A stretch of DNA of 64,000 nucleotides, taken from NCBI GenBank assembly GCA_015680685.1, contig MNCI01036754.1:146713-210712 (forward strand), in the 5' to 3' direction. How positions within the stretch are numbered: position 1 is the stretch's first letter; the number at the start of each line of letters is the position of its first letter. Below are positions 23,444-35,519 of this stretch, piece by piece. The notes under the pieces were generated by a model that had not been told where the DNA came from, did not search any database, and was given only the letters and a program-made list of their open reading frames with translations. Made by a program: the position numbers and the translations under genes. Origin of the DNA: Gnetum montanum (taxonomy: Eukaryota; Streptophyta; Gnetopsida; Gnetales; Gnetaceae).

Positions 23444-24338
23444 TGATGAATCATGATTCATTAAGCTTCGATATCGTACCTGCAATATTAGATCCACTAT
23501 ATCGGGTACATGATATCACAGCCTAAATAATGATATCAGATACACGATATTGTGATTCCTGTGCAGGCCTATAAATAGATCTTTAGGCACATGGGAGAAA
23601 GAGTTCAATACGTAGTTTTCAATTAGGAGCTAGTTTTCATTTTTTAGTCCTTCTCAACCCTTTCTCTCACTATATGCCTGCAGTGTGATGATTGTAATTT
23701 TACAACACCTTTATTTGAGTGTGACGTACTTGGACACACACATGACCAAAAATAAATATTGAGATTACTTCATCATTGCAGCATTCATTTAGTTTAAGCA
23801 TTTAATTTTTATTGTTATTTACTACTTTCTTAGTTAATACTTCTTTACCCTCAACTCCTATCCTTGTTATTAAATGTAAAATGAGTACGACTTAATCATG
23901 AGCATTTAAGTGTGACTACTTGATATCCCAGTAGCGTACCTAGGCCATGCGCTTGGTAATCCTAGTAGTAGTCATGCACGAGGTCCAAGATTTGTACGGA
24001 TGATTAAGGAATAGATGCTCATTGCATTTAGGCTAGCTCAGATTCTCTCCCCCATATCCTCTTAGCTTAACTCTCTCTCCCTTTCCCTCTTAGCTTAATT
24101 AAAGTTATTTTCCATTGCCTCTAGGAGTAGCACTAGTTTAGGACCACATCATACACCTCACTCTAAACTAAACCATATGTGACAAAGCAAATACTAGTCC
24201 AGGTGGAAAGACAGTGAACTGTGATCAATGAGTAACTATCTAGATACCACAACTAGCCCATCTGCAGAGTTTGACCAGATCGTGCATGAAATTCTCATAT
24301 TCGTATGGTTGAGTGTAGGGGTACCTCACCACTCATTA
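23444..24338 (+). repeat. 3' LTR of element 1
   Basis: 895 bp. TATA box TATAAATA at 23570-23577, with the same GATATC-type palindromes upstream. The terminal CA has become TA. It is preceded by 'ttttcattcagtcgtggggg', the tract conserved before the 3' LTR in all complete family members. Confidence 0.9.
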
Positions 24339-24343
24339 GTATA

Positions 24344-25323
24344 GCTTCACTAAAGTGATCATTTACTGTGAGCAATTTTGGAGTTCTCCTTAACTAAATT
24401 GTAATATTGGGATGCACATCCTTAAGATAAGTATCTCTAAGAATTTCATCTAATGGTCTATATTATCTTTGAAAGAGCCCACAAATTCATTGAAATTTAA
24501 TATTAAAATCTCTAATTGACTATTTAACTCCTTTCTTAGCTTTTACAATCTCATAATATAGTTGTTGTTGATCTAATTGATCACTAAACTGAGCCAAGAA
24601 AAGGCTTTTTATGTCATCCCAACTTTTAATACTATTGCTTGGCAAGTTTGAATATCAAACTTGAGCCATATCCTTTAAATTTGCTACAAAAAAACCTACA
24701 AGCTTGGTCTTGGTGTTGAATATTTACATTAGCTAAGGTTAACTCAATAAGTAGATGTATTCTTTAGCCAAGTAAGCTTTTCCAAGAATAAAAGGCGTAG
24801 GAAAATATTTGTAAACTACCTTAGAAATATCATTGTAGGTTTGAGATCCTAATGGTGTAACTCTTTGTTAAGGATTTGCCATCCTATTAGAATTCCTTTT
24901 GATCATTGAACTTTTATTTTTCTTTGGTCTTCTCTTATAAACTAATAAACCAAATAGAAGGGGTAACCTTCTTACCCTTCTGGTCTTAACCTCACTAGTT
25001 ATCCCAAACTCAAAAACCCTCTTCTATTCTTTTTCTCATGAATAATCAATCTTATAATCATAAAATTCTTTAGAACCTTTAAAATCTTCTAAAATAAGAA
25101 TTTGTTTGGTCATTAACTCAAAATAGTATCTAATTTCTTAAGCCCTCCTAGCAACAAAAAGAATTGTTGGTGTGCTAGGACTATCGATCTCTTTGAATGT
25201 AATGAACTTAGGTAACAAAGTTTCTTGCCCTTCTTCTAGCATCAAAAGAATTGTTGGCACACTATGACTATCAAGCTTATGAACTAAGATGACAAATTGC
25301 TCTCTTTATAGCACCAAAAGGAC
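24344..25323 (-). pseudogene. Element A internal region with gag
   Basis: The minus strand reads from the LTR edge at 25324 inward. After about 400 bp of leader, gag is recognisable as VGFFVANLKDMAQV, then SWDDIKSLFLAQFSDQLDQQ and LYYEIVKAKKGVK, SIRDFNIKF, and LLTVNDHFSEAI at the junction with element 1. This is a Retrotrans_gag-type core of a gypsy element distinct from elements 1-5. The leader holds three phrases of the form 'agcaacaaaaagaattgttgg', 'agcatcaaaagaattgttgg' and 'agcaccaaaaggactattgg', spaced about 90 bp. Stops are frequent. Confidence 0.6.
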
Positions 25324-26450
25324 TATTGGCAGCCATTTGGGACCACCAATGATTTCGGCCTCCAACCTCATGACTTTGGAAATCACAGGAAGTGCAGGTA
25401 TTTTTCAAATAAGGTTTAGGTGCTCATTGGTCTTCTAGCAATACCAAGGCCCAAATACCTTCAAATAGACTCATTGATCATGAAATGAACTAATAGTGAG
25501 TATGTGCTTACTATTGTGAATGTTGAAATACTTAGGCTTATATAAGAAAATGTAATTGACTATCGTAAAGGAAATTCAGGTAACTTTGTCAAACAGTATA
25601 AGTTGTTGAAGTATCCTATTTTTTTAAATCACTTAGTCCATATAGTCCCTATAGTACATTACTTGTAATTAATAAAATTTCACAAAAACATTTAAGCACA
25701 ATTCTACTAATCTACTCCTAATTTCCCTCAAAGAGAAAGTTCCATAAGAAAACTAGAAATAGAGAGAGATTCAATGGGTTTTAGAAAATAAAAATAAATG
25801 AAGGTATATTTGTGTGAATCTCAAACATTTAAGCAAGATATATTGACATGAGGAAACACTTCACAATAAAGTTATTCTAATTCAATCTATTATGAATTGT
25901 CTAAACCTTCTAAGCTCAACAAGCAATTTTATAAAAGACACTATTATTTAACTACCAAAACACTTTGTAAATGACAAAGTACATGCTTCTATTTGGCTAG
26001 TTAATATTAGTCAAGAATTGCAAACAATAGGACTTCTAGAAAAATTTTGACAATTTCAAGATTGCAATATTAAGGCAATAATCTTTATAAATAAAGAAGC
26101 TATTTTAGTCATCCCAAAGTATCAAAGATTATCTAAATTCCTAAACTCAAACAAGAAATTTCTATAAGACATTAATATTAAATTGACAAGTGTCTGGTAG
26201 TTACAACCACCATGGAAATTAAGAAGCCATAGTTGACAAATGTCCTATTTGGTGGTTAAAACATCATGGGAAATTAAAATTCAATTGCAACCACTAAGGG
26301 AAGTTACAACCACAATGGTAGTTAGTTATAACTATCATAGATATTAAAAAAATATAATTGACACTTGTTTCATACACATAGGACATTGCATAAGTGTCCC
26401 ATCGATGCTCTTTTTCTCTTAAATAATAATAATAATAATAATGTCAATAC
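25324..26450 (-). repeat. LTR of element A (family also at 37380-39082 and 49039-50127)
   Basis: The left edge 'tattggcagcc' is the 3' end of the LTR on the minus strand (...GCCAATA). It matches the edges at 49039 and, inverted, 39082. Shared phrases include 'aaggtatttgggccttgg' (minus) and 'tggtggttgtaac'. An (AAT)7 tract lies at 26422-26442. The right edge is not certain; homology to the other copies fades near 26420-26450. Confidence 0.6.
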
Positions 26451-26982
26451 AATAGAATCATGTTGAAATAATTACTTTCACAAGAATGAATTTGATGGAG
26501 GACCAAAATATCAAGCATCCAATATAATTACTGCTGAATCCTTATCCCTCCTAAGGCTTTGATGGCATCTTCAATGTTGTCATCCTTCCCTATAGTTGTA
26601 GCATTTGAAGCACCTTTTAAAGATGTATTTAACAAATCTTTGAGGGTCGTCACAACCTCCAGATTCATGTCCAACATCATTGATAGAACAATTTGATGAA
26701 ATTTTCATCATTCATAAGAGACCTCGCATCTAGTTAAAATTAAAATTATCAAAATCCAATTACATCATTTGTAGGGATGCTTGTGATTTATATGAATAAG
26801 AGATGTTTGGTTGTAGACAATGAAATGACTTTAATATCTTGGGAGCAATTTTGGCATTTATTTTTGTAGAATCTTCTATTTCATGGATCCATATTAAAAT
26901 CAAAGCCATACAGAAGTTACAGAAGTCACAAATCCTACATGGCTTCTATATCAAATTCAGTTATACCAAAATTTACTAATTT
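26451..26982. other. Unassigned, with a short coding-like stretch on the minus strand
   Basis: The minus strand at about 26530-26690 reads MNLEVVTTLKDLLNTSLKGA and DDNIEDAIKALGGI without a stop, but no family is recognised. The remainder is AT-rich. Confidence 0.25.
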
Positions 26983-29925
26983 GGGGGGGGGGGGGGGGTA
27001 TCGGACCCCGAAAAGAAGTTTTATTGAAATTAAAGGTGCATTAATTACAACAACTTGAATAAGTCATAGGGTTAAGGGAAGGGGAAAACTGAGAGCATTG
27101 TGAATGACACTCAGGAAACACCTTAGAAATAAACGAGTATTAGAGGAGGTACCCCAAGTTGGGGCACAACCAAATGTTCGCACAAACTGGCTTTTTACAA
27201 AATAGAATGACATAGAAATAGATGAGGCAAAGAGCTCTCAATTAAGGATAGAGGGAATGCCAATGGTGAATCTACATAATAAAAGAGAAAACTTCCTTGC
27301 AGAGATTACTGATGCTAAGTGTAACTAAAACACATAGGTCTTTCCCATAGCTGCAGGAGATGAACCAATTGATGACTGTCTAGATTGAACTTGGATGCTT
27401 GAGATGTGAGTTGAAAATAGGTGAGGCAAAAGATCTGCAACATCTCCAACCTAGTAAGCAAACATTTGTTAGAATACTCTGTCTTTTGAAATAGAACATT
27501 TCATCTTCGCTTCCAACTATAATATAAAATAGTAGGCCTAATAACTTTCCACAAAAAATTAAGATTAGTAGAAGTAATGTTCAAGAATCTGGATATGGAA
27601 TCCTCTTGAGATAGCTTGTAGGATGGAAAAGCTTTAGAAGTCCACTGCCACACATGTTGAGCAAAGGGACATTGCCAAAACACATGGACAAAGTCATCTT
27701 GTCCACCACATAGAGGGCAAGTGGGATTAGGAATCCCGAGATATTCTAGATGTTTTCCGATAGGAAGACCATGGTGGAGAAGACACCAAAGGAACTGCTT
27801 AATTTTGGGGAGGGTTGAAAGTTTCCAAATAAGTTGGAAGAGAGGGATCCAAAATGTTTCTGACTCTTGTTTGTGCCAATATTTATTACAACATTGAATG
27901 ACTTCAGATGGGTCGTGCATGAGATGAAAGGGAACAGATGGCCGATAGGGCAAGAGTTTAACCCCATTAAGCCATTGAAGGCCATGAAAAAGGCTTTGCA
28001 CTGTAACATCCAGGTGCCAGTGACCGTGGAGGAAAGAGTAAATCTGAACAAGGCAATGTTTCATTGCAGCCGACTCCCCATACAAAGTGTTAAACTCGAC
28101 CCCTGAAATCCAACGACTAGCCAGCCTAAGACAATTCAAGGAAATGACACCTTTTCGATACCACGAGGTAGCCACCTTAGCATTTGTGATAGCAAGGGGA
28201 GCGGGTGACAGAGGTAACCACCACGGACACACTTTAGAGAGGATAGTAGGGTTGATTTTAACGTTAGTCCAGTCTATGTGAGTGTGTACAATTTGCCAGG
28301 CCCTCCAAATGCTTTTGAAAACATGAGATCCGGGAAGAATGATAGTGAGGGGGGAAAGAATCCAATTAACGAAATGGATGTCTTTCCAGAAGGGCTTATT
28401 TTTAGGAAATGCTTGATGAAGCCTTTATTGAAGGAGGGTCCCTATAATATTTGAGGCATCTAAATGTTGTACCAACCACTTAACAACCAGGGTAATTCCT
28501 TGCTTATAGAATTTCAAAAGGCCTAAGCCACCCTTATTCTTGGGGAGAGTAACAATAGTCCAAGCGACACGATGAAAGCCTTTTTGAGAGTCCTTGGAGG
28601 ACCACATAAAGTCACGGAATAACCGTTCTAGCTTCTAGTAGGTAGCTTGGGAGGGGGCCCAACACGAAGAGTAATACACATGGGTGGATGTGCATATGGA
28701 CTTACAAACAAGGTATTTACCCGCAAGTGTGAGAGGTTTAGTTTTCCATTTGTCGAGTTTCTTTTGAATTCGATGAATAACTTGCTCCCAAAGGATAGAT
28801 GTTGAGCCTCTAAAGCGGAAACGGATTCCCAGAATCTTAACGATGTCTTGATCTTGAAGTTGCTTCCAATTATAGTTGGTCACATGTTTGTAATTGCCCT
28901 TAAAGCTATAAACAGAGGATTTATTCCAGTTAATTATGGAACCTGAGAGTGTGCAATATTGCTCAACCCTTGATAAGAGGCGATGCAAATTGGTGGCTAT
29001 GTTTTAAACTAGAAAAAAGGAGTCATCAGCAAAGTGCATATTGAGAAGCTACTATTGAGAGGAGGAAAGGCTAACCCCAGTGAGAAATTTAGTTTTAATG
29101 TCTAGGTTAATTTGATGACAAAGAAAGGCTGATGCAATGATAAAGAGATAGGGGGCGAGAGGACAACCTTGGCGCACAGACCTATGTATTGGAAAGGGAG
29201 AGGTAATGCCGAAGGTAGTGGCAATTCTTGCAGTAGCATCTAAGAATAAGCATTTCACTATATGCAAGAACTTGGGTCCAAAACCTAGTTTGGTCATAGT
29301 CTGCAAGATAAAATCCCACTTAATGTTGTCATAAGCCTTGGTATAATCTAGTTTTACTAGGAGAATATCTTGTCCATCATCCTCAGCCCACTTGAGACCT
29401 TCCCATGCCGCGACCACATTGTCTAAAATATATCTACCAGGAATAAATCATGTTTGCTGAGGGGATATGACCTGACCGAGAATTTTTTTCAGCCGTAAGG
29501 CAAGGCACTTCGCCCAAATTTTATACACTGCATTGAGAAGAGTTATGGGATGCCAATTGGAGATCTCGGTTAGATCCCCAGACTTGGGAAGGAGACAGAT
29601 TACCCTTTGATTTAGATTGGGCCCAAGGGAACTAGTTAAGAGAGCCTCATTAATGACCTGCAAAATATCCTTGCCAATCAAATCCCAATGAATTTTAAAA
29701 AATTCGACTGGAAACCCATCATAACCAGGAGCCTTTCCTCGACTTAACTTGGAACAAGCCTCCTATAGCTCCGCTAGAGTGATATCAGCATCAAGGCTTT
29801 GTAGCATAGTAGGATTAATAAGGCGAGGATAATCAGGGGTGGCAGCCTTGAACAAAGAGATTTCCATTGGGGTAGCATCAAAAAGGGTTTCGTAGTGATT
29901 CTTAAGAAAAGAGACCATAACAAAC
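26983..29925 (-). mobile_element. 5'-truncated LINE (L1-type non-LTR retrotransposon)
   Basis: Minus strand. The 3' end is at the left: 'ttcaataaaacttcttttcg' (with an AATAAA signal), then 'gggtccgata' and a 16-nt C run (G on the plus strand, 26983-26998) where other LINEs have poly-A. ORF2 is present from mid RT to the C-terminus. The 5' half, with the endonuclease, is missing, as expected from incomplete reverse transcription. No clear target duplication could be matched. Confidence 0.85.
27501..29916 (-). pseudogene. LINE ORF2 fragment: reverse transcriptase and zf-RVT domain
   Basis: Motifs in order on the minus strand: SRGKAPGYDGFPVEFFK (near 29735), ISNWHPITLLNAVYKIWAK, LLVKLDYTKAYDNIKWDFI (RT motif with catalytic Asp), HRSVRQGCPLAPYLFIIAS, MHFADDSF (catalytic FADD box at 29022-29033), INWNKSSVYSF and KILGIRFRF, then a zinc-binding RT-associated domain with NPTCPLCGGQDDFVHVFWQC (near 27690). 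The catalytic residues survive, but several stops and frameshifts break the ORF (open pieces at 29448-29681, 29052-29417, 28635-28988, 28425-28607 and 27501-28232). Confidence 0.9.
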
Positions 29926-29934
29926 GTCCTTCAA

Positions 29935-30420
29935 AGTATCCACTAAACTAGTCATGAAAATGACCTCCATAACAAATGTGATTATCTCATGTTATAGGCA
30001 AGGAGGCCAAGCCATGAACATGCTAGGCTTTCTAAAGTGGCTCTGCTAGGTGGCATGAAACTCGATATGGCTACACTCTCTGTGGTTCTTAGTGGCTATT
30101 CCACTTTACATAATCTATCAAATGGCTTACTGTTCCATGCCTTGGCCATAAAATTAGTGTTCACAAATGATATTCTCATAGACTCATCATTTGTTGACTT
30201 CAATGTCAAAATGGCAAAACTAAACCTTGCACAGCAGGTATTGGATGAAATTCTCGAGAAAAATGTGGGGATATCCAGGTAGCCCTTAACATTTTTGTGA
30301 GCATTATTAAGGATTTTGTGTTATGGAATGCTATGAGTTTTGCATATGGGCAACATGGTGATCAGTTCGATTTCATTTTTGTGCTCTTCCCCAAATTGCA
30401 GGGTTCCTTTCTCTTCCAAG
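29935..30420 (+). pseudogene. Pentatricopeptide repeat (PPR) protein fragment
   Basis: The plus strand shows successive PPR units: SITNVIISCYRQGGQAMNML (29955 on), then, after a stop and frame change, GGMKLDMATLSVVLSGYST, LSNGLLFHALAIKLVFTNDI, LIDSSFVDFNVKMAKLNLAQ, QVLDEILEKNV, and after another frame change DFVLWNAMSFAYGQHGDQ. The order (WNxxISGY, TxxxVLSAC, GxxxHAxxIK, DxxVxxALVDMYxKxG, AxxVFDEM) is that of plant PLS-class PPR proteins, which bind organellar RNA. Only about four repeats remain. The LINE ends immediately to the left, so either it was inserted here or a deletion joined them. Confidence 0.8.
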
Positions 30421-32615
30421 ACATTTGATACCTAGTACATCGCTAATGGCTCTTTGCATTGCCTTAAAAACTGAATGGAAGCGGTTGAATGACTTGAAAA
30501 AATTCCCAACACCCTTTAGAGTAGGAATTACCATCGTCTCATCAAAAAAAATTTCTTTAACATGATTTGCTTTGGATAATCTAAGTCTCTTTTCTGCCTC
30601 ATTCCTTCAACTGGTTCCAAATCTTATCCATTTGCAAAGTAATTGCATGAATAATTCCCCAGTAAAATTCTATTGAGGGTTTCTTGCATAGCAAGTAGCT
30701 TGATGGGGAAATGTTTCCATTCATTCTCTACAAACTATTCCTCATAGCTAATCAATTGGCAAAAATTTATTAATGACCTTGTCTTAGACTACTCCACGAC
30801 GAATCAATTTGAAAGTTCAAACTGGAACAACACGAAACCAAACTAAAATCAAATCAAATATTCTTTATTGGAAAATGCATACACATACACTGAAACCATT
30901 GGAAAATAGAAAGAATTCTTTCAAATAAGGCCAAAAAATTAATGATCAAATGTGAGAAACTGCACATAAGCCCATGAATCTTGTTTGGATGAAAACATGC
31001 ATGGATCCTATTTGCTTTCCTACAACCACTCCCGTAACTGCAGCTGAAGTGGATGAGGTTGGTGGGATTAAGCACGACCATGATGACCACCTCTGCCTCA
31101 AAAATTTTCCTATTTTAGTGCTACAATAGGGATTTCACTGCCACGATGGTGGCATCTATGAGGATGACCTTATGAATACTGCCATGGACGATCTCCATGC
31201 CAAATCCATTGGTGACCATCACTAGGAATTTGTTGCATGAAAGCTTTCTAGCATATGCATGTCATTCAAGCTATTATTTTCCACCAACTACATCCTCAAC
31301 TTATGGATCATTCACATCTTGGAGATGACGTCGTAGAGAAAAATAGACAACACAGCCAACACCCAAGTAGAATCATTACAACTTTAAAACCACCGTAATG
31401 CCCAAAATAAATTTCCTTAGCAAGACCTTCTGCAAGTACCTAGCCAATATATGGACCATGTCACATTTTCTAATGTTTAATATGAATGTCTAGTTCCATT
31501 CCAAATTGCTTCCCTACCCAGATGCAACCAAACGTTTTCTCCTCTACGTCACGTAAGATCCACGTTACTAAGTATATATGTGTTCTTGAGGCACTGAATG
31601 CATTTATAGGATTGTTGAATGAGAAAATTTGGTGGAGACATGGGCAGGCTTGGCCTAGTTTGGGGTTGCTTTCATCTACTACTATGAATTTTTGGTGTTG
31701 CAAATCTAGCCATGCTTGGCTTTGTGATTTCAGAAGAGGATGCATCTAAAATAGATCTACTAAAAGTTTTATGGTGTGTGGGTTAATAGCCAACTCAACC
31801 ATGGCATCAAGGAATTGGTAGATCTATATTATTAACCATACATGGAATAGTGCCAGCCCTAGCACCCATCCTTTATTCTCGAAACACAAATTTTCCTATG
31901 AAGATGGCCTATTTTAGCATCAATATTTTTCCTTGTCTTTATGGTTGTTCTTAGTAACTACATGAGCAAACTATAATTTCCCTTCACTATGATTTTCTTC
32001 TTACAGTTGAAACATTATGAGAAATATTTTCTATGTTTTTGCATTTATTAATTTGGGTTTTAGAGATTTATATTTCTAGATATTGAATAGAATTTCCTTT
32101 TCACATTGCTTTGTCACCAACCAGTATTTCATCTAAATCATTTTTTAATTCTTCAGGTTGTTGATGCTAACATCGCCCATGCTAGGCATGGGGCCATGAC
32201 TTATTGGTCTAATCACCAAGGTATGGTTTCATGATTTGAATATAGGTGCTTTCAATGAGAAGTATCATGAAACCTTTAAATTATTTATTTTTATAAGAGA
32301 TCATCATCATTCATTAACATTGGCCATGACCAATAAGTCTCAATCCCATGAAAATTAAGAATACCATGGGTTTTCCAACCATGTTTTGGGTTATGTAGCT
32401 AATGAAAGGTTATCTCAAATGTTAATTTTTGATCATTAAATATGTATTTAAAAGTTTAAAATATTAAAATTATTTAAGCATGAATGTCGTGCCTCATGCA
32501 TCTTTATAGCCACCTATCTCATTTATGATCACCAAATAAAAAGTAGTTTATTCATTCTACCCAATATACATACAAGTACAAAACTAGATATAGGACCTAC
32601 TCCAATGATGGTAGC
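30421..32615. other. Unassigned intergenic DNA
   Basis: No recognisable domain. Open stretches at 31470-31749 on both strands and at 30854-31090 are short and lack motifs. A 12-bp inverted repeat, GACTTATTGGTC at 32199-32210 and GACCAATAAGTC at 32328-32339, surrounds a 117-bp spacer. Confidence 0.4.
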
Positions 32616-33471
32616 TGATGAGTGGCGAGGTACCCCTACATCCAACCATATGAATCGCTAAGGCATTTACAAGTGATCTAATTGAATTCTGTGGACCTAT
32701 AGTTCTTTAGTTCACTAGCTCTTATAGGAAGTGAAATGGGTGTTGATAATGTTCGTTGTCTTCTCAACTACACTTGTGAGGCTCAAGGGTATGGTTTAAG
32801 TGTAATTGACGTACATGATTTTTATCGTTTTATGTTTTATAAATTTGATCACCTACAACAAAAATGAAAAGTAAAGTAATTTAAGATCTAATTCATGTAC
32901 TACCTAGCTAGCCTAACACAAGTAATCACTCCACTTTCCTAGACACATCTTGAACACATATAGTGCTACTGAGCTACCAAACGTTAAGCGTTATTGGGTT
33001 ACCAAGTACTATATGTATGCTTAAAGTGGTTGTGCTTGTGTTCATTAACAACTAGAAATGAATTGCTCAATTTAAATGCATTAGAGTAAAGTGCATTAAA
33101 GAAAACATTAATCTATTTTCAGTGTTATAAGGATTATCAAAAGAATTCATTTTTATTTCCATCACTGCTATGCTCAGGTACATCAGTGTTTGAACAAAGA
33201 ACCATACACACTTAGATTCCTTCTGCAAGCACTTAGAAAATATTCTAACTCTGGAGAAAATAAATTACAAGAGCTTCACTGCTCTAACTAAAACATGATC
33301 AAAAACTAATTGTCAAATTAGGAGCCTAGGCACTATATTTATAGGCCAATGTATACCCCCCTGATGTCGGATACTTGACATTGCATCAAGATCTTGACGT
33401 CAAATACCTAACGTTGTGGCTCGAATGTCACGTACTCAGTGTTGGAGCAAATGAAATAATGTGATTCATCA
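32616..33471 (-). repeat. 3' LTR of element 3
   Basis: 856 bp, from 'tgatgagtggcgaggtaccc' to 'gtgattcatca'. TATA box (plus TATTTATA) at 33336-33343. The conserved pre-LTR tract 'tacctccacaactaaatgaa' (minus TTCATTTAGTTGTGGAGGTA) is at 33472-33491. U3 palindromes have shifted to cores such as TTGACGTCAA near 33400. Confidence 0.85.
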
Positions 33472-33491
33472 TACCTCCACAACTAAATGAA

Positions 33492-35519
33492 AACTTATCC
33501 TTGAGTGAAGAAGAGTAGGAACTAGTTCTTTATAAAATATTGGATAGGTATGGGATTATTAACTGACATACCAACTAACTCAAATGGAATAGACAGACTC
33601 TGAGTGTCCAAGTGTATGGAATTACAACCTTTTACAAAATTTTGGTATTTATGATAGAAAAGTGAACACCCTAGATAACATTAACATCCAACACCTTTTA
33701 GCAACAAAAGAATGAGAAAGAAGATATAATGATCATGAATGATCCTCATCATGTGGTGCTACTGCATCATCCTTGATGAAGATAGTCCCACTTCCAGTCC
33801 ATGCTTCCCACTACAATCACAAGAAAACCATAAATTAGTATGTAATGTGTAACACATAACTATTAAATGTCCTATCTTGTCGGTGGTTACACTCAGCTAG
33901 GTTATGATTGTAGTAGATTGATTCCTTGAGTAGTGTTAGTGGGAAGATTGATAAATAGGGTAAAAGAGATAACCGGTCCATAAAATTTGAAAAAAAGTTT
34001 CAACACAAGAAAATGTTTTAAGAGTATTTAAGAATTCACAATAATAAAAAGGAAAGTTCACTTTAAAAATTGTTGTAAAGATGTGCACAATTTGATGTCA
34101 TTGATAGGGTAAATAAAAAGATTTGATTGTAAGAGTGTCTAAGGGTAAAGAACTTAACTAACCCAATCAAAAGATGTGCAAGTGGATCCTCCCCAAAGTA
34201 GGTACAAGCCTTTTATGCCCTTGCATAACTTCAAATCCAAGAGTCCATGGACTCCATGGATGATTAATGGTAATAAAAGGTTAAGTACAAAACTCAAAAA
34301 GAAACTAACTAAGAATTCTGACACATCAAACCAGAACACTAAATCAAGAACATGAAACTGGTAGTGAGATGAGATATGAAAAACATAAATGGATGAGAGA
34401 ATGAAATAGAGTTCTTAATTATGATCACATGAAGTCCCTTATGGATTTTATGGTTAAATGACTTGATAGAATTCATCCTTAGTCTAGACCAAAACCAACC
34501 ATGTTCAGTGACTTTGCATCAACATTTTAAGACTAGTCTATCCCCTGAGACACAAGAGTACTTCCACATCACAACCACCATTTCTTATTAGAGAAGAAAA
34601 GAGAAGTAGGAAGTGAGGAAGGACCTTATTTAGAGAGGACTAGTCTCATAACCAATGATTGTAGCTCATTTATTTGGTCTAAGGGGTGTGCTTTGAATTC
34701 CCATTGTTTTTTTGTTTTTTTGATGAGAACCACACCATGTAAAGATGTATGCATTTATTTTTTCCAAGGGGTGTACTTTGAATTCTCTTTATTTTTTTGA
34801 TGAGAGCCACACCATGCAAGGACTTATTCAACTTCCTTTTATTGGTTGACATGGAATGGTAAGAAACCCATGGAAGCACACATGCACCTAGGCAAATAGA
34901 AGGCACAAAGAATACCAAATCCCCTTGAAGCCAAACCTTGTTCAAACCTTTGAATCCTTTCCAATTTCAAAAACTATCAAAGTCACAAATTTATTAAAGT
35001 TTTATTAATGAAAAGGAGACTGCATGTTTCTAGAACAATGAACACTATAGAGTTTGTGGATGGATGGATGTTGTGGACTCACTACCTGTTGCATGAAAAA
35101 GAAACAATGTCCTAATCATCTATAATGAAATTCAAAGCCAAAAACCAAACACCAACAATCAAATAAAAAAATAGTATATACCACCATCAAGCAATGCATT
35201 ACCTATGTACTTGACACTTATTAACAAAAATTTAGAAAATCACACCAAAATAAAATAGAAAAAAATATAAAAGGAAGTGTAAAAATTATCAAGAAATATC
35301 AAATGTACTAACAATGATGTAAAATAGAAAACTAGAAAAGATTAAATAATGAAAACAAAAAGATGAAAAATAAAGAATGTATAAAAAAAATAGGTTGAAA
35401 AAACTATGAAGCCTCTTATATGGTTATCATAGATGGCCATCTCCCCCATGACTAAGTTGAAAAGGGAAGATCCAAAATATTAAGCATGGTTATCCATCTA
35501 ATGAGGTGTTTTTTGTATT
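33492..35519 (-). other. Non-coding 3' region of element 3
   Basis: It contains blocks conserved in the family: 'gtggatcctccccaaagtag' near 34181, 'aaggggtgtgctttgaattc' at about 34680 with a second copy about 75 bp further (local duplication), 'aatccccttgaag' near 34917, and an A-rich tract on the plus strand (35170-35400). A splice-acceptor-like 'gtgattgtag' (minus) lies near 33811. No second ORF survives here. Confidence 0.6.

Larger units (their letters stand above)
15480..24338 (+). mobile_element. Element 1: complete non-autonomous Athila-like retrotransposon
   Basis: 8859 bp, bounded by direct LTRs (15480-16376 and 23444-24338) and by a perfect 5-bp target duplication GTATA (15475-15479 and 24339-24343). 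The 5' LTR is TGATGAAT...CTCATCA; the 3' LTR ends CTCATTA, a C-to-T change. Primer site at 16378-16395 and purine-rich tract before 23444. It carries a decayed gag (16509-18405) and a long second ORF (20460-23246), with no protease, RT or integrase visible, so it needed partner proteins to move. The two LTRs differ at roughly one base in ten where I compared them, so it is old. Confidence 0.9.

Noticed and set aside
31470-31749. Open frames of about 90 codons on both strands
   Set aside because: Mirror-open region without motif or homology that I recognise; not enough to call a gene.
32199-32339. Inverted repeat that could be a small MITE
   Set aside because: Only 12 bp arms, and no target-site duplication found beside them.
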